Positions 21,500 to 33,835 of a stretch of DNA of 64,000 nt are shown here, in pieces. This DNA is from Phorcus lineatus (lineage: Eukaryota > Mollusca > Gastropoda > Trochida > Trochidae). The translations under genes and the position numbers were made by a program. Positions within the stretch are counted from its first letter, which is position 1; every line of letters starts with the position of its first letter. The DNA lies in contig OV121084.1 of the NCBI GenBank assembly GCA_921293015.1, positions 21,704,960 to 21,768,959 of the forward strand, given 5' to 3'. The notes beneath the pieces are model-generated. The model was not told the origin of the DNA and made no database searches. It saw only the letters and a list, made by a program, of their open reading frames with translations.

Positions 21500-22320
21500 T
21501 GAATGATTGTAAGAATGAATGAAAGATGCACTCTAACAATGCACTCTAACATTAACATTCTTAACAATTCAATTAAGTTTATTATTAGATTATTCTTTTT
21601 TTTTAATTATCTTATCTACAAATGCAAACGATTTGTATTTGCATAATGTGTGTGTATATTTCCATTACGCATTTCTTCAAATACATCATTACAAATATGT
21701 TAGTTATGTTACGTATAGCACATACTTTGTGGAAGTACATTTCAACTATTCAACATGTATAACATATTTATGACTGTCATGTATTCCACAGTACATTTCA
21801 GCTATACAAGAGCATAAAATAAATCAGCACTATTGCTATCTAAGATAGCTCATGTAATATACACCTATATGTTCATGTACTAGATTATCAACTTAATTTT
21901 TTTTCATTATCATTATTCTCAAGTTTTATTACGCTTACAACATTATGAATAAGTTAGTTATGTATGATGCATACTGTGCAGATGTGCATATCAGCTATTC
22001 AAAATTATTTATACATTTACATTATGAATGTGTCACATACATCACATGATAAATGAGCACATTTAAGCTATTCAATAGCACCAATACAAATTAGCACTGT
22101 TGCCATCAAAGATGGCACATGTATTATAAACATATAATGTGATTATTTCCACTCCATGGACTATTTCTTCACATATGATGTGAAAACATGACATCATCTA
22201 TTCAACAGCACCTATTAACCAAATACTATCAAAGATAGTGATTATCCACATACTATCAAAGATAGTGATGTATTATACACATATGTCTATAGAATTACAT
22301 GTATAACAAGTGTTTGCCAC
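21500..22320. repeat. AT-rich repeat array with covarying mini-hairpins
   Basis: Loose repeats share phrases such as 'cagctattcaa', 'atgtattatacacatat' and 'agcac-t-ttg'. Four copies of a small stem-loop are present with different stems but kept pairing: gctatc/gatagc (21835-21849), tgccatc/gatggca (22101-22117), and actatc/gatagt twice (22225-22239 and 22252-22266). The loop is aaa or taa. It is non-coding. The class is unknown; it may be a decayed satellite. Confidence 0.7.
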
Positions 22321-22404
22321 TAACATGGCAATGCCCCCCGCTGTTATGAGATATTTGGTATAATTAATGTTATCTATCTTTTGATACCTGAGTCTTTTGA
22401 GTCT

Positions 22405-22610
22405 TTCTCCATTGAAGGCTTTTACCAGATACGAACACTCTAGGTGATAAGCTTTACAAGATATCGCCTTAACAATGTTTTACACAGTGGTCAAAGTGTC
22501 GTGGTGACCTTGAAAATGAGATCAAGGTCCTCCATTTAAGGCTTTCACTGGATATGAACACTCTAGGTGCCAAGCTTCACGAGTTATCGCGTTGACAAGA
22601 ATTTGGATGT
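22405..22610 (+). repeat. Two diverged copies of a ~120-base repeat
   Basis: The phrase 'ccat-t-aaggct-tt-c-ggatatgaacactctaggtg' followed by 'aagctt-ac-ag-tatcgc-tt-acaa' occurs at about 22410-22480 and 22530-22597. The second copy leads into a 'gtacgtacctacgtac' palindrome (22611-22626). Unclassified, non-coding. Confidence 0.7.
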
Positions 22611-22659
22611 ACGTACCTACGTACGGACAGACGCCGCTGACTTCATAGTTCCACCTTTG

Positions 22660-24072
22660 TGTCACATGTTTGTAAATCGGGTACAGTGACAGTTTAAAAA
22701 CATAAAAATAATATACAAACACCAGTCCATATGGCCAATGAGACACACAAAACATTGTGTATACAAGTTAAACATTAAAAAATTGAGATACAAGAAATAT
22801 ATCAAATATGGGAGGGCCAGAACATGAATTATTGTGATTGTCATCTTACGTCGATGCATACGGCTAACTAAAGCGGCCAGTGGATTTACAATAGTTTCTA
22901 GTTGTAAGAGGAATGTAGTTTGTTCAATATCCAATAACCGAGTGAAACTCAGGTACAAAGTAATTACACAATTTGGTATAGGTCATACCGGAGATCTGTG
23001 TAATATGGACAATTTACTAAGAAGTGAACTTCGTCTTCGACAGCCTGACAACTACAGTGGCGACAAATTCTATCAACAAGTGGTGTCACAGGACGAGAAA
23101 ATCTACCACGTTCTAGTTCTAATGGAAGTGTACCACAACATAGCTTAACTAGAACACTATGATGCCATCTAGGCAATATAGAAGTAACATATGGTTCTGG
23201 GATAACAGTTAGTGTTTCCCCTAGTCATTTTTAGCAGGGCGCAACGCCCTGCCCTTTTGAACATGCGCCCTGCCCCTTTTCAGTCCCGCCCTGCCCTTAT
23301 TCCTGAGAGCCCTGCCTTGTTGCTAGCCCAAATCTTTTGTTGCCCTTTTGCAGAATAACATGTACAATGAAATTATCTACATTGTGGTATTTGTATTTTA
23401 CATAAGATGCTTATGTATGACGATCTCATTGCTATAAGTTAGTATAACATTAGGAACTACAAGCAAAAGAAACAAAAGAAGAGAATGATTAAACCCATAA
23501 TTGATCCTTTGTTTTACTTGGACACAGCTGTTGACCACATGTTAAGCTAGATGCAGGAACAATAGGGAGATTACTGGCCGACACAGCCGAATGATCTCAT
23601 TTGATGTAATGAGTGAAATATATGCGCACATGTTTTGTAGCTCCTTAAAATTGGATAACATTAATGTGATGTTTGTCTTAATTTAATCGTAAGATTCAGA
23701 AATTATTAAAATATATTTTAGACTGCAAGAATTGCCACAAGTGTAAAGAAAAGCGTTTAATTTACAGAAAGTAGCGCCCTTTTCGTTCGAAATATACTTT
23801 CAAATGAATTTGTATGTAAGTGCCCTTTTGAAAGAAATTGTGCCCTTTTTAAAATCCATTTACCCTGCCCTTTTTCCAACCTAGGGGAAACACTAACAGT
23901 GTTCTTAAATTGTCTACATGTACGAAGTTTATTTCCGTTGGGATTTCCCTGGTCATTCCACAGTTCACGTAGCCACTCCTGATGATCTAACAATCGTATA
24001 TGCTGAGCTGATGTAGCAAGTTCAAACAACGTATCCCTAAAATTTACCGACAGAATTCTAGTGAAGTTGTAT
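22660..24072 (-). pseudogene. LINE C-terminal fragment split by a hAT-like element
   Basis: On the minus strand the frame starting near 24069 encodes WLRELWNDQGNPNGNKLRT and RQFKN. The frame continues, beyond the 686-base insertion at 23210-23895, with a basic HHSVLVKLCCGTLPLE segment and a C-x2-C...H-x4-C knuckle (CRHCSCQAVEDEVHF LVNC). This is the C-terminal part of an APE-type LINE ORF2 and is related to the LINE at 47.4-53.2 kb, which has the parallel LWNDKNNPHGNKLRT segment. An upstream stop near 24072 and a frameshift after YQIV (about 22964) show decay. The downstream sequence to about 22660 is probably 3' UTR. Confidence 0.85.
23210..23895. mobile_element. hAT-like MITE inside the LINE fragment
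   Basis: Perfect 15-base TIRs TAGTGTTTCCCCTAG / CTAGGGGAAACACTA, flanked by acagt on both sides (23205-23209 and 23896-23900). Removing one flank copy plus the element rejoins the LINE frame without a gap, which fixes the boundaries. The subterminal regions are filled with 'gccctgccctttt'-like repeats in both orientations, and gggcgcaacgccc forms a small palindrome near 23241. A 5-base duplication with a TAGTG/CAGTG-type terminus suggests a hAT-related group. No transposase is encoded. Confidence 0.88.
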
Positions 24073-24221
24073 TACCAAAGGGAGGCAACTACTCTATCGA
24101 TCAGAATCAGTGTAGAGGCTATAAGTGCATTTGCCTGGATAAAGTACAATAAAAATGAATGATGTACTATCAACAAAAAGTGTTTCTTCTATCTGATGTA
24201 CATAAATGTCCAGAATTAGGT

Positions 24222-24395
24222 TCGAGTCATTAGCGCGCCATTGTCTGGTTTTCGATCATAAATGACAACTTGAACCTGTTTATTGTCTCCCTACTGAACT
24301 GATCAGCTATGGTGATTTTCAGAGACAGACATTAATTTACGATAAAATATACATATATAAGACAATTTATTAAGTTTAACATATTTGACGCAAAC
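24222..24395 (+). repeat. Diverged partial copy of the AGAGCCACTCC MITE family
   Basis: The segment contains 'gcgcgcca-tgtctggttttcgatcata' and later 'attaagttta-catat-tgac-c-aacaac', in the same order as in MITE copy 1 (17620-17785), but with the middle replaced. Only the right half is represented, and TIRs are not visible. Confidence 0.65.
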
Positions 24396-24399
24396 AACA

Positions 24400-26890
24400 T
24401 ACTCTGTGTTCCTTTAAAACTCTTGACAGTACAAGCGAAAACATCCTTGCAGATGAGATGAAACCAGGATTTATTGTAAACTCACTAGATATCTTACAGA
24501 AAGAGTATGGTGAGGAAACCAAACCTGGGTTTTAAGTGCCGCGTCATAACAAAAAACTTGGTCTTACATTCTCAACCTTTATATGACTTCAATTTAGAAT
24601 GAGTGTTCATGTCGCCAATGTAATGTGCGATTAGTTGCATCTTTCTCATGTACAATCCGCGTGTGGCTCCTTAAACCATTCTGAGACGCATATTGCTGAC
24701 TGAAAGTACTACAAAGGAAGTTTTTTTTTCATGGAGCAGCTTTTAACAGGAGTAGATTCTTTACAGGGGAATGAGCACTTGTCTTACGTAATGACGCATC
24801 CAAAGTAATTCCACTCACATCTAGCATCTCCATAGTAAATAGTTTACGACTTATATAACTATGATAAAACAATAGTTAAGAATTCGAAGGAATGGCACTT
24901 TTTAAAAAATTCAAGTTAAAACTTTTGGATCTGGAAGGCCCATAGGTAAGAAATATAATCACTATGCGGTAAACAAAAATGAGTAAATAGAATCAAGGTG
25001 ATCAGGATTTACATGATTGCCATATACATGGTTTAAATACACTAATCATGGAAGGTACTGCGCATTGAAATACATTGAATGGCGACATTATAGCGTACAC
25101 TACACAATTAACACTTTGACATTAAATAGTTCACCATGATGGTATGGAATCGTTCACTAAGAGTTTGATGGTGTTGTTGTTTCAAATATGACAGCTCGAA
25201 AACGGCACAACGAAGAGCCTTCAAATTTGGCATGAAGATAGTTTGATAAATTTCTTAATGTTGATGTGTTTAGATTTTATCAAAGATACCTAAAAGTTTG
25301 TAAAATTAAAATATTTTGAGGGACAGTTTGTCGCGGCAAGACATTATTTTTCAGGCCTAAAGGCTAATTTGTAGACGGAATAGAAAGAAATTTTGCGATA
25401 ATACGCACAAAGGCCTTTTTTTTACAGCATGGATTTTGGTGGAAGTATGACTTATAAATATATAGATATTGACAATTTTCCTACACTTAAAACACAAAAC
25501 GTTCTGACCTCTCGCGCATCAAATAGTTCACTTTCAGTTATTAAATATTGCCTGTCGTTCATCGCTCCTACGGTGTGAAACATAGACTTTAGAATCTACC
25601 CACACTGTTTGTTTTGTCGAATGTTATGATCGCAAAAAATGGTCACCACTGACGTAAGCATATATACTTTTTACACCGAATATCAGCAGTGATTTCACGT
25701 AAATATAACGTGTTTCCGTAATGTTATAATGCAAGACTCGGCTTTATTTCAAACGTGGCCTACCGTAAGATTTCCTCACTAAAGATAAGTGCAAGTGCGT
25801 CGTTCACAATCCATTTTGATTTACCGGACATGCGCAGACGTCTTTATCTCAGTTAGCCTTGACACTGTCACGTGATCAGTCAGGGAGAATGCACATTCAC
25901 CTGAATGCGTTAGGCCTAATCGGTCGTTCAGAGCCTCAATTTGAAGTTTCGTACAATCTCGGAAGTTGATTTTATCTTTATATCAGGATTTTTTCGCGCT
26001 TCATTATGATTATTTAAAACTATAGTTTGTATATTTTGTAAAATATCAGCTAGAATCAAGGATAGTTTACGTGGAGAATATACCTTTGAGCAAACGTGTC
26101 AAGACGGCTTTCACCCGTTGTAACTTCACCGAACTTGACGTAATTTCAAAGCCATCACACACTTTAAGGGACATAACTCTTCTTGGTATCTTGCGCTGTC
26201 CTAGATTTTTATTACCAAGACGATTCACACACTTTGCATCAGAAATCAAGTTAATGATCGCGATTCATTTTTTTTTCATTTGAAAATGTAAATGTTTGAA
26301 TATAGGCTAATCCCTTTTAAGAATTGTGTTTTAAATGTTTCGATTCTATTTGACTGAGAAAATAACTTTATATAGTAGGTCAAACAATTTAGGTAGGTAT
26401 AAACAATTTGATAGTGTAAAACATATTTGGTTTCTTTCAATTAAGATAATATCTTATAAAGGACTGTATCGATATATTTGCTTTACCTTGTAATATTTCG
26501 TAGTTTTATATATTCATTTTATATAACATATGAATAGCTGTAAGATTCGTCTTTTGAATTGGCTTGAAACATCAAATATTTCTCATAAACTTGGCTATCG
26601 CATTAAATGCTTTTTATGTTTGTTAGAAATAGCAGCTTTGATATTTACTGCAATCGCCAGATATCAAGTCAGGGTATCATTTAATAATCAGTTTCAAGTA
26701 CAAGGGAGCGATACTTCCTAAAATAATAAGAAGAAAAAGAAATAAGGAAATAAAATCAAATCAAATCGGAAAAAAACCTACCTAACATATAACAATGATT
26801 AACTCATTAGACATACGAAAGGTACCTCGGAAGAATATTCTAGAGAGGTACATTATCTGCATTGGGTAACAATCATTCAGCATGAACATG
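24400..26890. other. No gene or repeat boundary recognised
   Basis: AT-rich sequence with short ORFs that lack domain features. Two related phrases 'aaatagttcac' occur at 25125 and 25522. The ORF at 26071-26283 (starting MENIPLSKRVK) is not supported by a splice context or homology that I can see. It may be ordinary intergenic DNA. Confidence 0.5.
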
Positions 26891-26898
26891 TCTATTAA

Positions 26899-27481
26899 AG
26901 TCATAGTCTCATTTTGTAAGGCAACTAAACTTAACTAATTATTCTTCAAGAACAAAATCTGATCACTAACACACTATTTCCTGTCGCGTTTGCAAAGATT
27001 TTCATTTTATGTCCGTTTTACAGTTTTGGATGAAGTAGCTTATTGGCGTATGCCGTTTAAGACCAATGAGGTACCGAATCAAGTGCAATCCCATATCGAG
27101 TACGAAACACCGGAAATCTAGTAATTGCAGCGCCGATACTTATGACAGACGCATTCTTCATTGAGATTACCACCTTTTTGTTATTTCTGTATTTGAAAAA
27201 GCGTAAGCTATTAGCTATTTTCATTGGATATTCAGCTGGGAAATTTTATGTGTTCTTCGTCACGGCCTTAGCGAAATGACGTGGTAAGGACTAACGCTCG
27301 CCAAAGACCTAATATTAGGGTAGGGTAGGGTAGTTTGTCAAATTGAACTTCATTATTGAGGGCTAGAATGCCTGCAGAGTTCTGAAAATTGTTGCAAACG
27401 TCAGGGGAAAGATTTCTGTGAGTGATGAACTATTTGTCCGGCATGCATTACAATTTGCCTTGCAAAAATGAGACTATGACT
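26899..27481. mobile_element. TTAA-flanked element with ~28-base TIR
   Basis: TTAA sits at 26895-26898 and 27482-27485. The inverted termini start AGTCATAGTCTCATTTT and continue to 'gcaaggcaa' with one or two mismatches. The 583-base interior is non-coding and includes a short (tagggtaggg) run at 27317-27336. It is a second TTAA-type MITE family, unrelated in sequence to the AGAGCC family. Confidence 0.88.
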
Positions 27482-27999
27482 TTAAGAGTCGTCAGATAAA
27501 CACTTTGAGTGATAGATACATTTATTGCCCCTCCTGTTAAATACTGACCCTCCCCGACCGGGTACCAAGCGGAGAGCATCTGTCAGCGATTCTCTCATTC
27601 GAGCCTCATTGACTGGTTTGAGTTTCCTTATTATGTTATAATCCCTTTATCCCAGTAATTAAGTTCTTCTAAATGCGGTATTAAAGAAAGTCTATAATGT
27701 GATCTCTATTTGGTCGTTTCACAAAATAGTATCTGAAGCCCGCTCTGAACAGATCTGAACTCCCTGATTAGTGTTTGTTAAATGAATGGCTATCCCGCAT
27801 ATGTAAGAAATAAATCTCAAGTATCATGAACTCGAATAATTCAAATCTTTTCTTTGTCTCTGGGCAATTCAAAAACAAACTTTTTAAAGCAAAGACAAAC
27901 GTAATTGGTAACGAGTTTAATAAAAATAGTATCAAATTGAAGGAAGGTTAGTATTCTGTTTATTACTTGACCTCAGTAAATCAAGCATTGATTGCCGAA

Positions 28000-28450
28000 A
28001 GTGTACTGAACGAAGCATTTCCGCGACTAAGCCGCCATTGTGACGTCGGTGCCAAGATTGTGACGTCACAACAACACAATATTATGACGTCATACGAGGG
28101 AGCGGTATTACACTAGTTTAATATCGCCGTATAAATATTACACTGCGGTATCTTACACGGGCGAGTAATAATATATTATACTATACATACATAGAGATTA
28201 TTACCCGAGGAAGTGTGTCATATGACTTTTACGAAATGAGTGCGAATTTTTTTATTACCCGAGCGAGAGCGAGGGTTATACACAAGTTCGCACGAGTTTC
28301 GTAAAATTCATATGACACAATTCCGAGGGTTATAATTTCTTTATTACTGATTCTATTTCCTTTAAAACACACGGAAAGCGGCCTGCTTTCTTTGCGGTGG
28401 CCCGCTTCAGTGACGTCACGAACAATGGTTTGATGACGTCACAGAGGACA
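28000..28450. repeat. Foldback element with CRE-like palindromes
   Basis: Arms of about 47 bases (28200-28246 and 28287-28336) pair over 'cgaggaa-tgtgtcatatga-ttttacgaaa-t-gtgcgaa'. The loop contains a second palindromic block, attacccgagcgagagcgag (28254 on). Five TGACGTC(A/G) sites flank it at 28041, 28061, 28085, 28411 and 28434. TGACGTCA is the CREB/ATF binding palindrome, but clustering in a repeat may be incidental. No coding sequence. Boundaries are approximate. Confidence 0.75.
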
Positions 28451-28607
28451 TAATACGGTAAATCGCGCTGAAACAATCGTTGCTAGGCAAAAGTGATATG
28501 TGCACATGTGCTCATATTGAAAATATGTCATCACTTATGATTAACCATATGGGTAATAAAGCACCTTTCGACAGTTGACATTTTGATATCAATCGACTAA
28601 ATCACAA

Positions 28608-29050
28608 ATTGAACTCAGTTTGATTAAAATCGACCGTGTTTGGAGGAATAAAAGTTTCAAAATATTGACTTTACCGAGATTCGAACTCAGTCTGTATAGG
28701 CTATCCTCTCCACAACGGTCTGACCGCAGCCTACTGTACCGCACGTTCTTTGGTAAAGTTAGCTAACCAATCACAATGCGTGCGGCAAAAGCATTCGATA
28801 TCAGTAGCTAGCGGCAAGTAACTCCCATTTACCATTCGTTAACCTTGATCGCCGCTATCCTTATTTTCAACGCGATGGTGTGATTGGTTCGCTAATGACT
28901 AGGTTTTGTCTGCGCTAAACTGGTGTCAGCACGTGCGAGCAGTGAGGATGCCTTCAGACCGTTGTGGAGAGGAAACCTTGCTAGAGTCATTTTAAAAAAA
29001 ACTTTTACTACTCGGAACACGATCGATTTTAATCAGACTGAAATTGAACT
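28608..29050. repeat. Large imperfect foldback, ~200-base arms
   Basis: The left side (28608-28830) and the reverse complement of the right side (28835-29050) share 'attgaactcagt-tgattaaaatcga-cgtgtt', 'taaaagttt', 'cctctccacaacggtctga' and 'aaccaatcaca'. The arms are diverged, with indels. A 'gagattcgaactcag' segment near 28679 resembles a box B but lacks a box A partner. A foldback DNA element is the simplest reading. Confidence 0.8.
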
Positions 29051-29609
29051 TTAAATTCCATCTTTATTTAGTTAGGAGCCAACCTTGATAATATACGACT
29101 GGTGTGCATCTTAAAAATCTAAACTTGCTTTTCAAAGGGATACGTTTGTGGACAATATTCTTTGGGTTAGACTGACACTGCTGATATCGGACATTCTCTA
29201 GCTATCAACTAACTCGATATACGTCTGATGTAAAATTAGAGTTGTTGATCTGTTGCTTTTTCGCTAAACTAGTGTTTCAGTTTCGTATTTTTAGATGATC
29301 AGCCTTTTGAGTTGACATTCATAGTGTTTCTTACAATCACATGTACTTCAATTTAACCTTTCCTATTAAGATTATGTCACAAAGTCTTGGCCAAATAACA
29401 GTCCATGTACTATGTACCCACATAGCGCTTATAACTAATGTTCTGCTAGTAATGGAGTTTTATTTAAATTTTCTACAATTCAAATAAACTAACAAAACAT
29501 TTTCGTTACGGAATTGTGACTTTGAATTAATTTTTAATATTTAGTATAAATTTATATGATTATAAAGTCCCGAACAATACTTAATTTCATTTCAGACTGG
29601 GGCAACTAA
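29051..29609. other. AT-rich flank of the large TIR element
   Basis: No gene, repeat family or clear regulatory signal was recognised. The last bases before 29610 (gggcaactaa) are the left flank of the large inverted-repeat element, and no convincing target duplication with the right flank (aagcttgcta) is visible beyond two A bases. Confidence 0.5.
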
Positions 29610-31750
29610 CCCAGCAGGCACAAGACGTCTATTAGACGTATAGATTAGGTTTAAATCTGGTTTAGACGTATAATTATAACGACGTTTATTAAACATACCC
29701 ATTTGGACGTCTAAGCCTAGATGTTGTTTCAACGTTTTTAAGACGTTTTGATTTCGACCAGAGATTTCTCCATTTTTATGACTGGTGATTTCTTAATTTT
29801 TCATGAAATGTTTTTTTTCACTGAATAAACAGAAACTTGCATTCTAATAAGTATTTGTTTAAAATAAGAGGATTTCTGTTAGGTAATGATTGGTTTTGGT
29901 ATATTTATTTAAATGTGAACTATTCCTTTATGATTGGTTGCTATTAATAGAATGTCCAATGGGGATTTATCAAATGGGATTCCCCTAAATTACTTCGCAA
30001 TTTTTCTCCCAGAAGATTAATATGAAAACATCAAACCGTCCCACTGAAAAATTCCCACTGAATTTTTCCAATTCTTTAACAAATGTGTATATTATAACAA
30101 GGGTTCTGTTACAGTTACAGTACTTGTCCATGATATAGTAGAGTATGCAAACAGCGTCATTGCGTCATGAAATGCCGTCAGCCGAACGGGTCAACTGCCT
30201 CGTTATAAAGCAATATTTCAATCGACATACCGCCTGCATGAAAGATGTTAAATGCTTTCGCATGCATTTTGTATGAATTTCATTTCCAAATCTATTTACA
30301 TAATTTCCATTTCTTTGATAAGTGAGGAATGAATTAATCATAAAATAGGTTTCGGTTTGTTTACTTTGCATTCACGGCGAAGCACATGAAGAGGCGACCA
30401 CGTGGTTTTGTCTTCCTTGAAAAATCAAGCTTTTAGAATACAACTATGTATATGCCCATAATTTTGCTATGAATATTATCTAGTTGGAAAGATATGTCTA
30501 AGACTAGACATGTGACAACTGTACTTTGGTCTGGTATAAAAATATTGACCATGAACATTCCCGTTATACCGCTCAATGCTGGGAAACATGTTTGTAAACA
30601 TTTCCGAGCACTCGCCGTAGGTTTGGTATCCCTCGTAAGGAAATCCCCTTATGAAACAAAATGTCACCACCTATAATAATTCTTATTATTGTTATGTACG
30701 ATCGACTAATTTTGAGAAAACAACCTTTACAAGTCAACTCAGGTCTTCTTTAATCTTAAGAATTAGAAAGTTTTTGAAAGTGTATGTTATTTTTTTAACT
30801 CTAAATATTACGGTAGAGTGGAATTAAAACATTAGACACCCTATTTTGAATGAGTTTGTGTTTAAGAATTATTATTGAATATAAACATGACTATCCGCTT
30901 GAAGTATCGTCTTAAACCACACCCTCACGTGCATATATCGTTGCCTAGTTTACCCGAACTACGAAGACAAACAAATGTGACTTTTAGTCCTATTTATGTT
31001 TTAGCATGTTATACTTATTCATAGTAACCATGCCAACCAATAAAAGGCTGAATTGCCGTGCACACTGTAATTTTGTATAGTGGCCAGTAAAAAAGGGCCA
31101 CATTACTAAATTATCATCAAATATTTAGGAATATTTTAAATTCAACTAAGACACTTGCTAAAATATAGAAATTCGACTTAACATGTCAAGGGGTTTTATA
31201 TTTTGAATTTGTCAATGCACATTTGGTTCTGTTACATACTCAGCACACATTAAAAACATTAGTACGTTTTTAAAAGTAATTTTACAATTTTTAACAATGC
31301 TTTAATTATGTTCAGATAGAATCACAAAGTCCTAGAAAGGAAGAAATGATGCTTACACGGAAATGAACAAAGCTCTTCAAATGCTCCGTGGATTTGGTTG
31401 CTGAAACTATTATGTGTGAAGAAAAGGACACTATAAACTATACTTATCATTGGAAGGACTATAAAGAGTTAAGAATAGGCTAAACATATTAGTCCACCAG
31501 CCAGGCAAGGAAATTAGAAAATATGCTCACCCCAAAAGCTAGAAAATATGTAAGTGGATAAAATGTTTCTCTTAACACTTGGGTATATGATAAAAATGGA
31601 TGTCAAGTTTAGAAGTGGTGCATTATTATTTTTTTTACAATTAAAGTTTTTTGTGTGAAGTCCTCACACCATGCTGAGATATGTTATAAGTTGTGTGGAA
31701 GCATCTACCACTTGAGTTATCTCCCTTATGTGATTTTGACCTTTGTTTAC

Positions 31751-31870
31751 AAGATGGCGGTTTGCCTAGCCCAAGGACTAATGTTTATTTAGCTTTAGTG
31801 CACATTTGGATATGTTGGCAATGAACATAGATGGAACAATAAACTCCAGTCAAGATCAGCAATTGCAAAG
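31751..31870 (+). promoter_or_regulatory. Candidate initiator and first exon of the TIR-element gene
   Basis: AAGATGGCGG at 31751-31760 matches the YY1-type element often found just at transcription starts of animal genes. An ATG at 31812 opens a frame MLAMNIDGTINSSQDQQLQ that runs to a strong donor AAG|gtgagt at 31870|31871. The next recognisable exon starts at 33836, but the phases of the two do not agree if that ATG is used. Either the start, an additional exon or a mutation is unaccounted for. This is inference from motifs only. Confidence 0.45.
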
Positions 31871-32578
31871 GTGAGTAATTGCTTTGTTTTTTTCAGCTAG
31901 ATATCATTGAAAAAATGTTTTGACATTTCTACTGGTTGAGTCAATAGGATAATCAGATTGAATATAGATTTGTCATTGTTAGAGATATGTGTCTATATTT
32001 CCTGTGTTAAAATGAAATAATATACAAAATAAACATGATACACATGTTTTTACTGAACTCCAACAGCAAAATTTTATGTCTATTTACAAAAGCAAAATTG
32101 TTTTGAATGGTGGAAACACACCAGAGGCCTATTTTGGGATGGGTATTTTAAAAATGTACTCTGTTTATTGTAAGCGCAAGTAGTTGAACTTTTTTTCACA
32201 TTTTTGTTAATGATACAATGTTAGTGCTTGTGTAATATTCATATAAGGTTTTAATGGTTAGATTGGATATCATTTATATTATTCACACCTTAAAAGGGCC
32301 CCACCATTACATTCTAACTATAGGCACATGCTACTTCAAAACAACACATTATACTAGCTGAACTCGTTAGGTGAACAACATACTAACTAATGTGTCACCT
32401 AATGTGTTAGAATAAAAAAATAAATAATATTTTTTCATGTTAATTTTTAATGTTCATAATCAATAGTACTAATTTATAAATCATTTATCTAATATATCAT
32501 TCAGTAAAAAAATTTCAGATGAACAATTAGCTAAAAAAAAATGCTTTAGAATTGATATCATGAGTATTATGTTATTTA

Positions 32579-32945
32579 GGCCAGACTTTTTTTTATTGGT
32601 TTATGGATCCGCCGACCTTAAAAAGTGGAAATGTGGAAAAAAAAATATAGTTAAAATAACGGTATTAGTTTTTAACCGCCGACTCGAAAGCGTGTAAAAA
32701 AATAAATATAATATATAATATATCATATAAATCCAAATCCAATTTCACGATCTGTATCTGTAAAAAAACCAGATAGAAATACACAAAAATACAAATTTTT
32801 TTTTTTTTTGCCTACCGACTTTCACTTAATACAAACTGTAAAAAATAATTTGAAAACTGAATTTAAAAAAAAAAAATTTCCTACCTACCGAACTTTTTTT
32901 TTTACTCTAAATTCCGTAAACCAAAAACAAAAGAAAAGTCTGGCC
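32579..32945. mobile_element. TTA-flanked MITE (Harbinger-like duplication)
   Basis: TIRs start GGCCAGACTTTT and continue with a tract of T or T/C and 'ttggttta-gga'. The flanks are TTA at 32576-32578 and 32946-32948, the three-base target expected of PIF/Harbinger elements. The 367-base interior is extremely AT-rich with A and T runs and small 'accgccgac' and 'ctaccgac' segments, and does not code. It lies in the presumed first intron of the large TIR element, so it inserted later. Confidence 0.83.
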
Positions 32946-33224
32946 TTATTGTAATAATTAATTTTATTAATGGTATTATTGTTATTATATATATTGGTTT
33001 TGCTGATTATGAAATTAATGGTATTTTTCAATAGTTTTGTTTTGACCATGTAATTTAATAAGATTTTCTATCTTTATAAAGGTACCTGTGTAATATCTTG
33101 TGTGAAATAATTATTTGACGATGATAATTTTTCATGAACTAACCTTGGAAAATGATTTTTATGCAAAGATATTTATAATTATTACAAAGAAAATATGTTG
33201 GAAAATACTAATAGTATTAAAATT

Positions 33225-33659
33225 AGGGTGTCACGATACACGACCCTCCCGTTACGATACGTATCACAATATTAGGGTGACAATATTTTTCATTTAAATT
33301 GCAGAAGAGAATGTGTTTGCAGCTTAAACTGTTAACAACAAGTTACTTATAATAACAAGTAAAGGTGCATTCCTGAAGAAAACTTCTTTCTTGTAAATAA
33401 AGAAATATAATAAAGATTATTTTTTAGATGAAATAGATGAATGGAATGGGATATTGTCACATGTCAACATCAAAAAGATTAAAATCTCAATTGAACAATA
33501 CCAAGAGGAGTTTTAATTCAGAAGTGATCAATATTGCAAAATAAATGTATCGATACTGTTCATATGAAAGGTTTTTCATACACTCAGACTTGTATCGTGT
33601 ATCGTATCGGCGGTGAAAATGTATCAATCCATCAATACATTTGTGTATCGTGACACCCT
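33225..33659. mobile_element. hAT-type MITE with AGGGTGTCACGATACAC ends
   Basis: The left end AGGGTGTCACGATACAC is matched by gtgtatcgtgacaccct on the right. 'cgatac'/'gtatcg' motifs recur within 70 bases of each end, which is typical of hAT subterminal repeats. The interior is AT-rich and non-coding. No clean 8-base duplication could be read. It is nested in the large TIR element. Confidence 0.75.
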
Positions 33660-33835
33660 TATTTAAAATGTTACAAACCTAAACAGTTTGTGTGTAATTT
33701 ATAAGGTATTAGAAACTTAATGACGAGATAAGCCATGAAATTAACACCTTTGTAATGTCTAGGACTAATTATATGAAAATATTAAATCTAAAATATTAGA
33801 TTTTTTTTTATTAAAGTCAATCATTAATTTTTCAG

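Noticed and set aside
27317-27336. Telomere-like tagggtaggg run
   Set aside because: Only about four imperfect units of five bases within a TTAA element; not the animal TTAGGG repeat.
28675-28740. tRNA or SINE head near gagattcgaactcag
   Set aside because: A box B resemblance only; no convincing box A, and the segment lies in the arm of a foldback.
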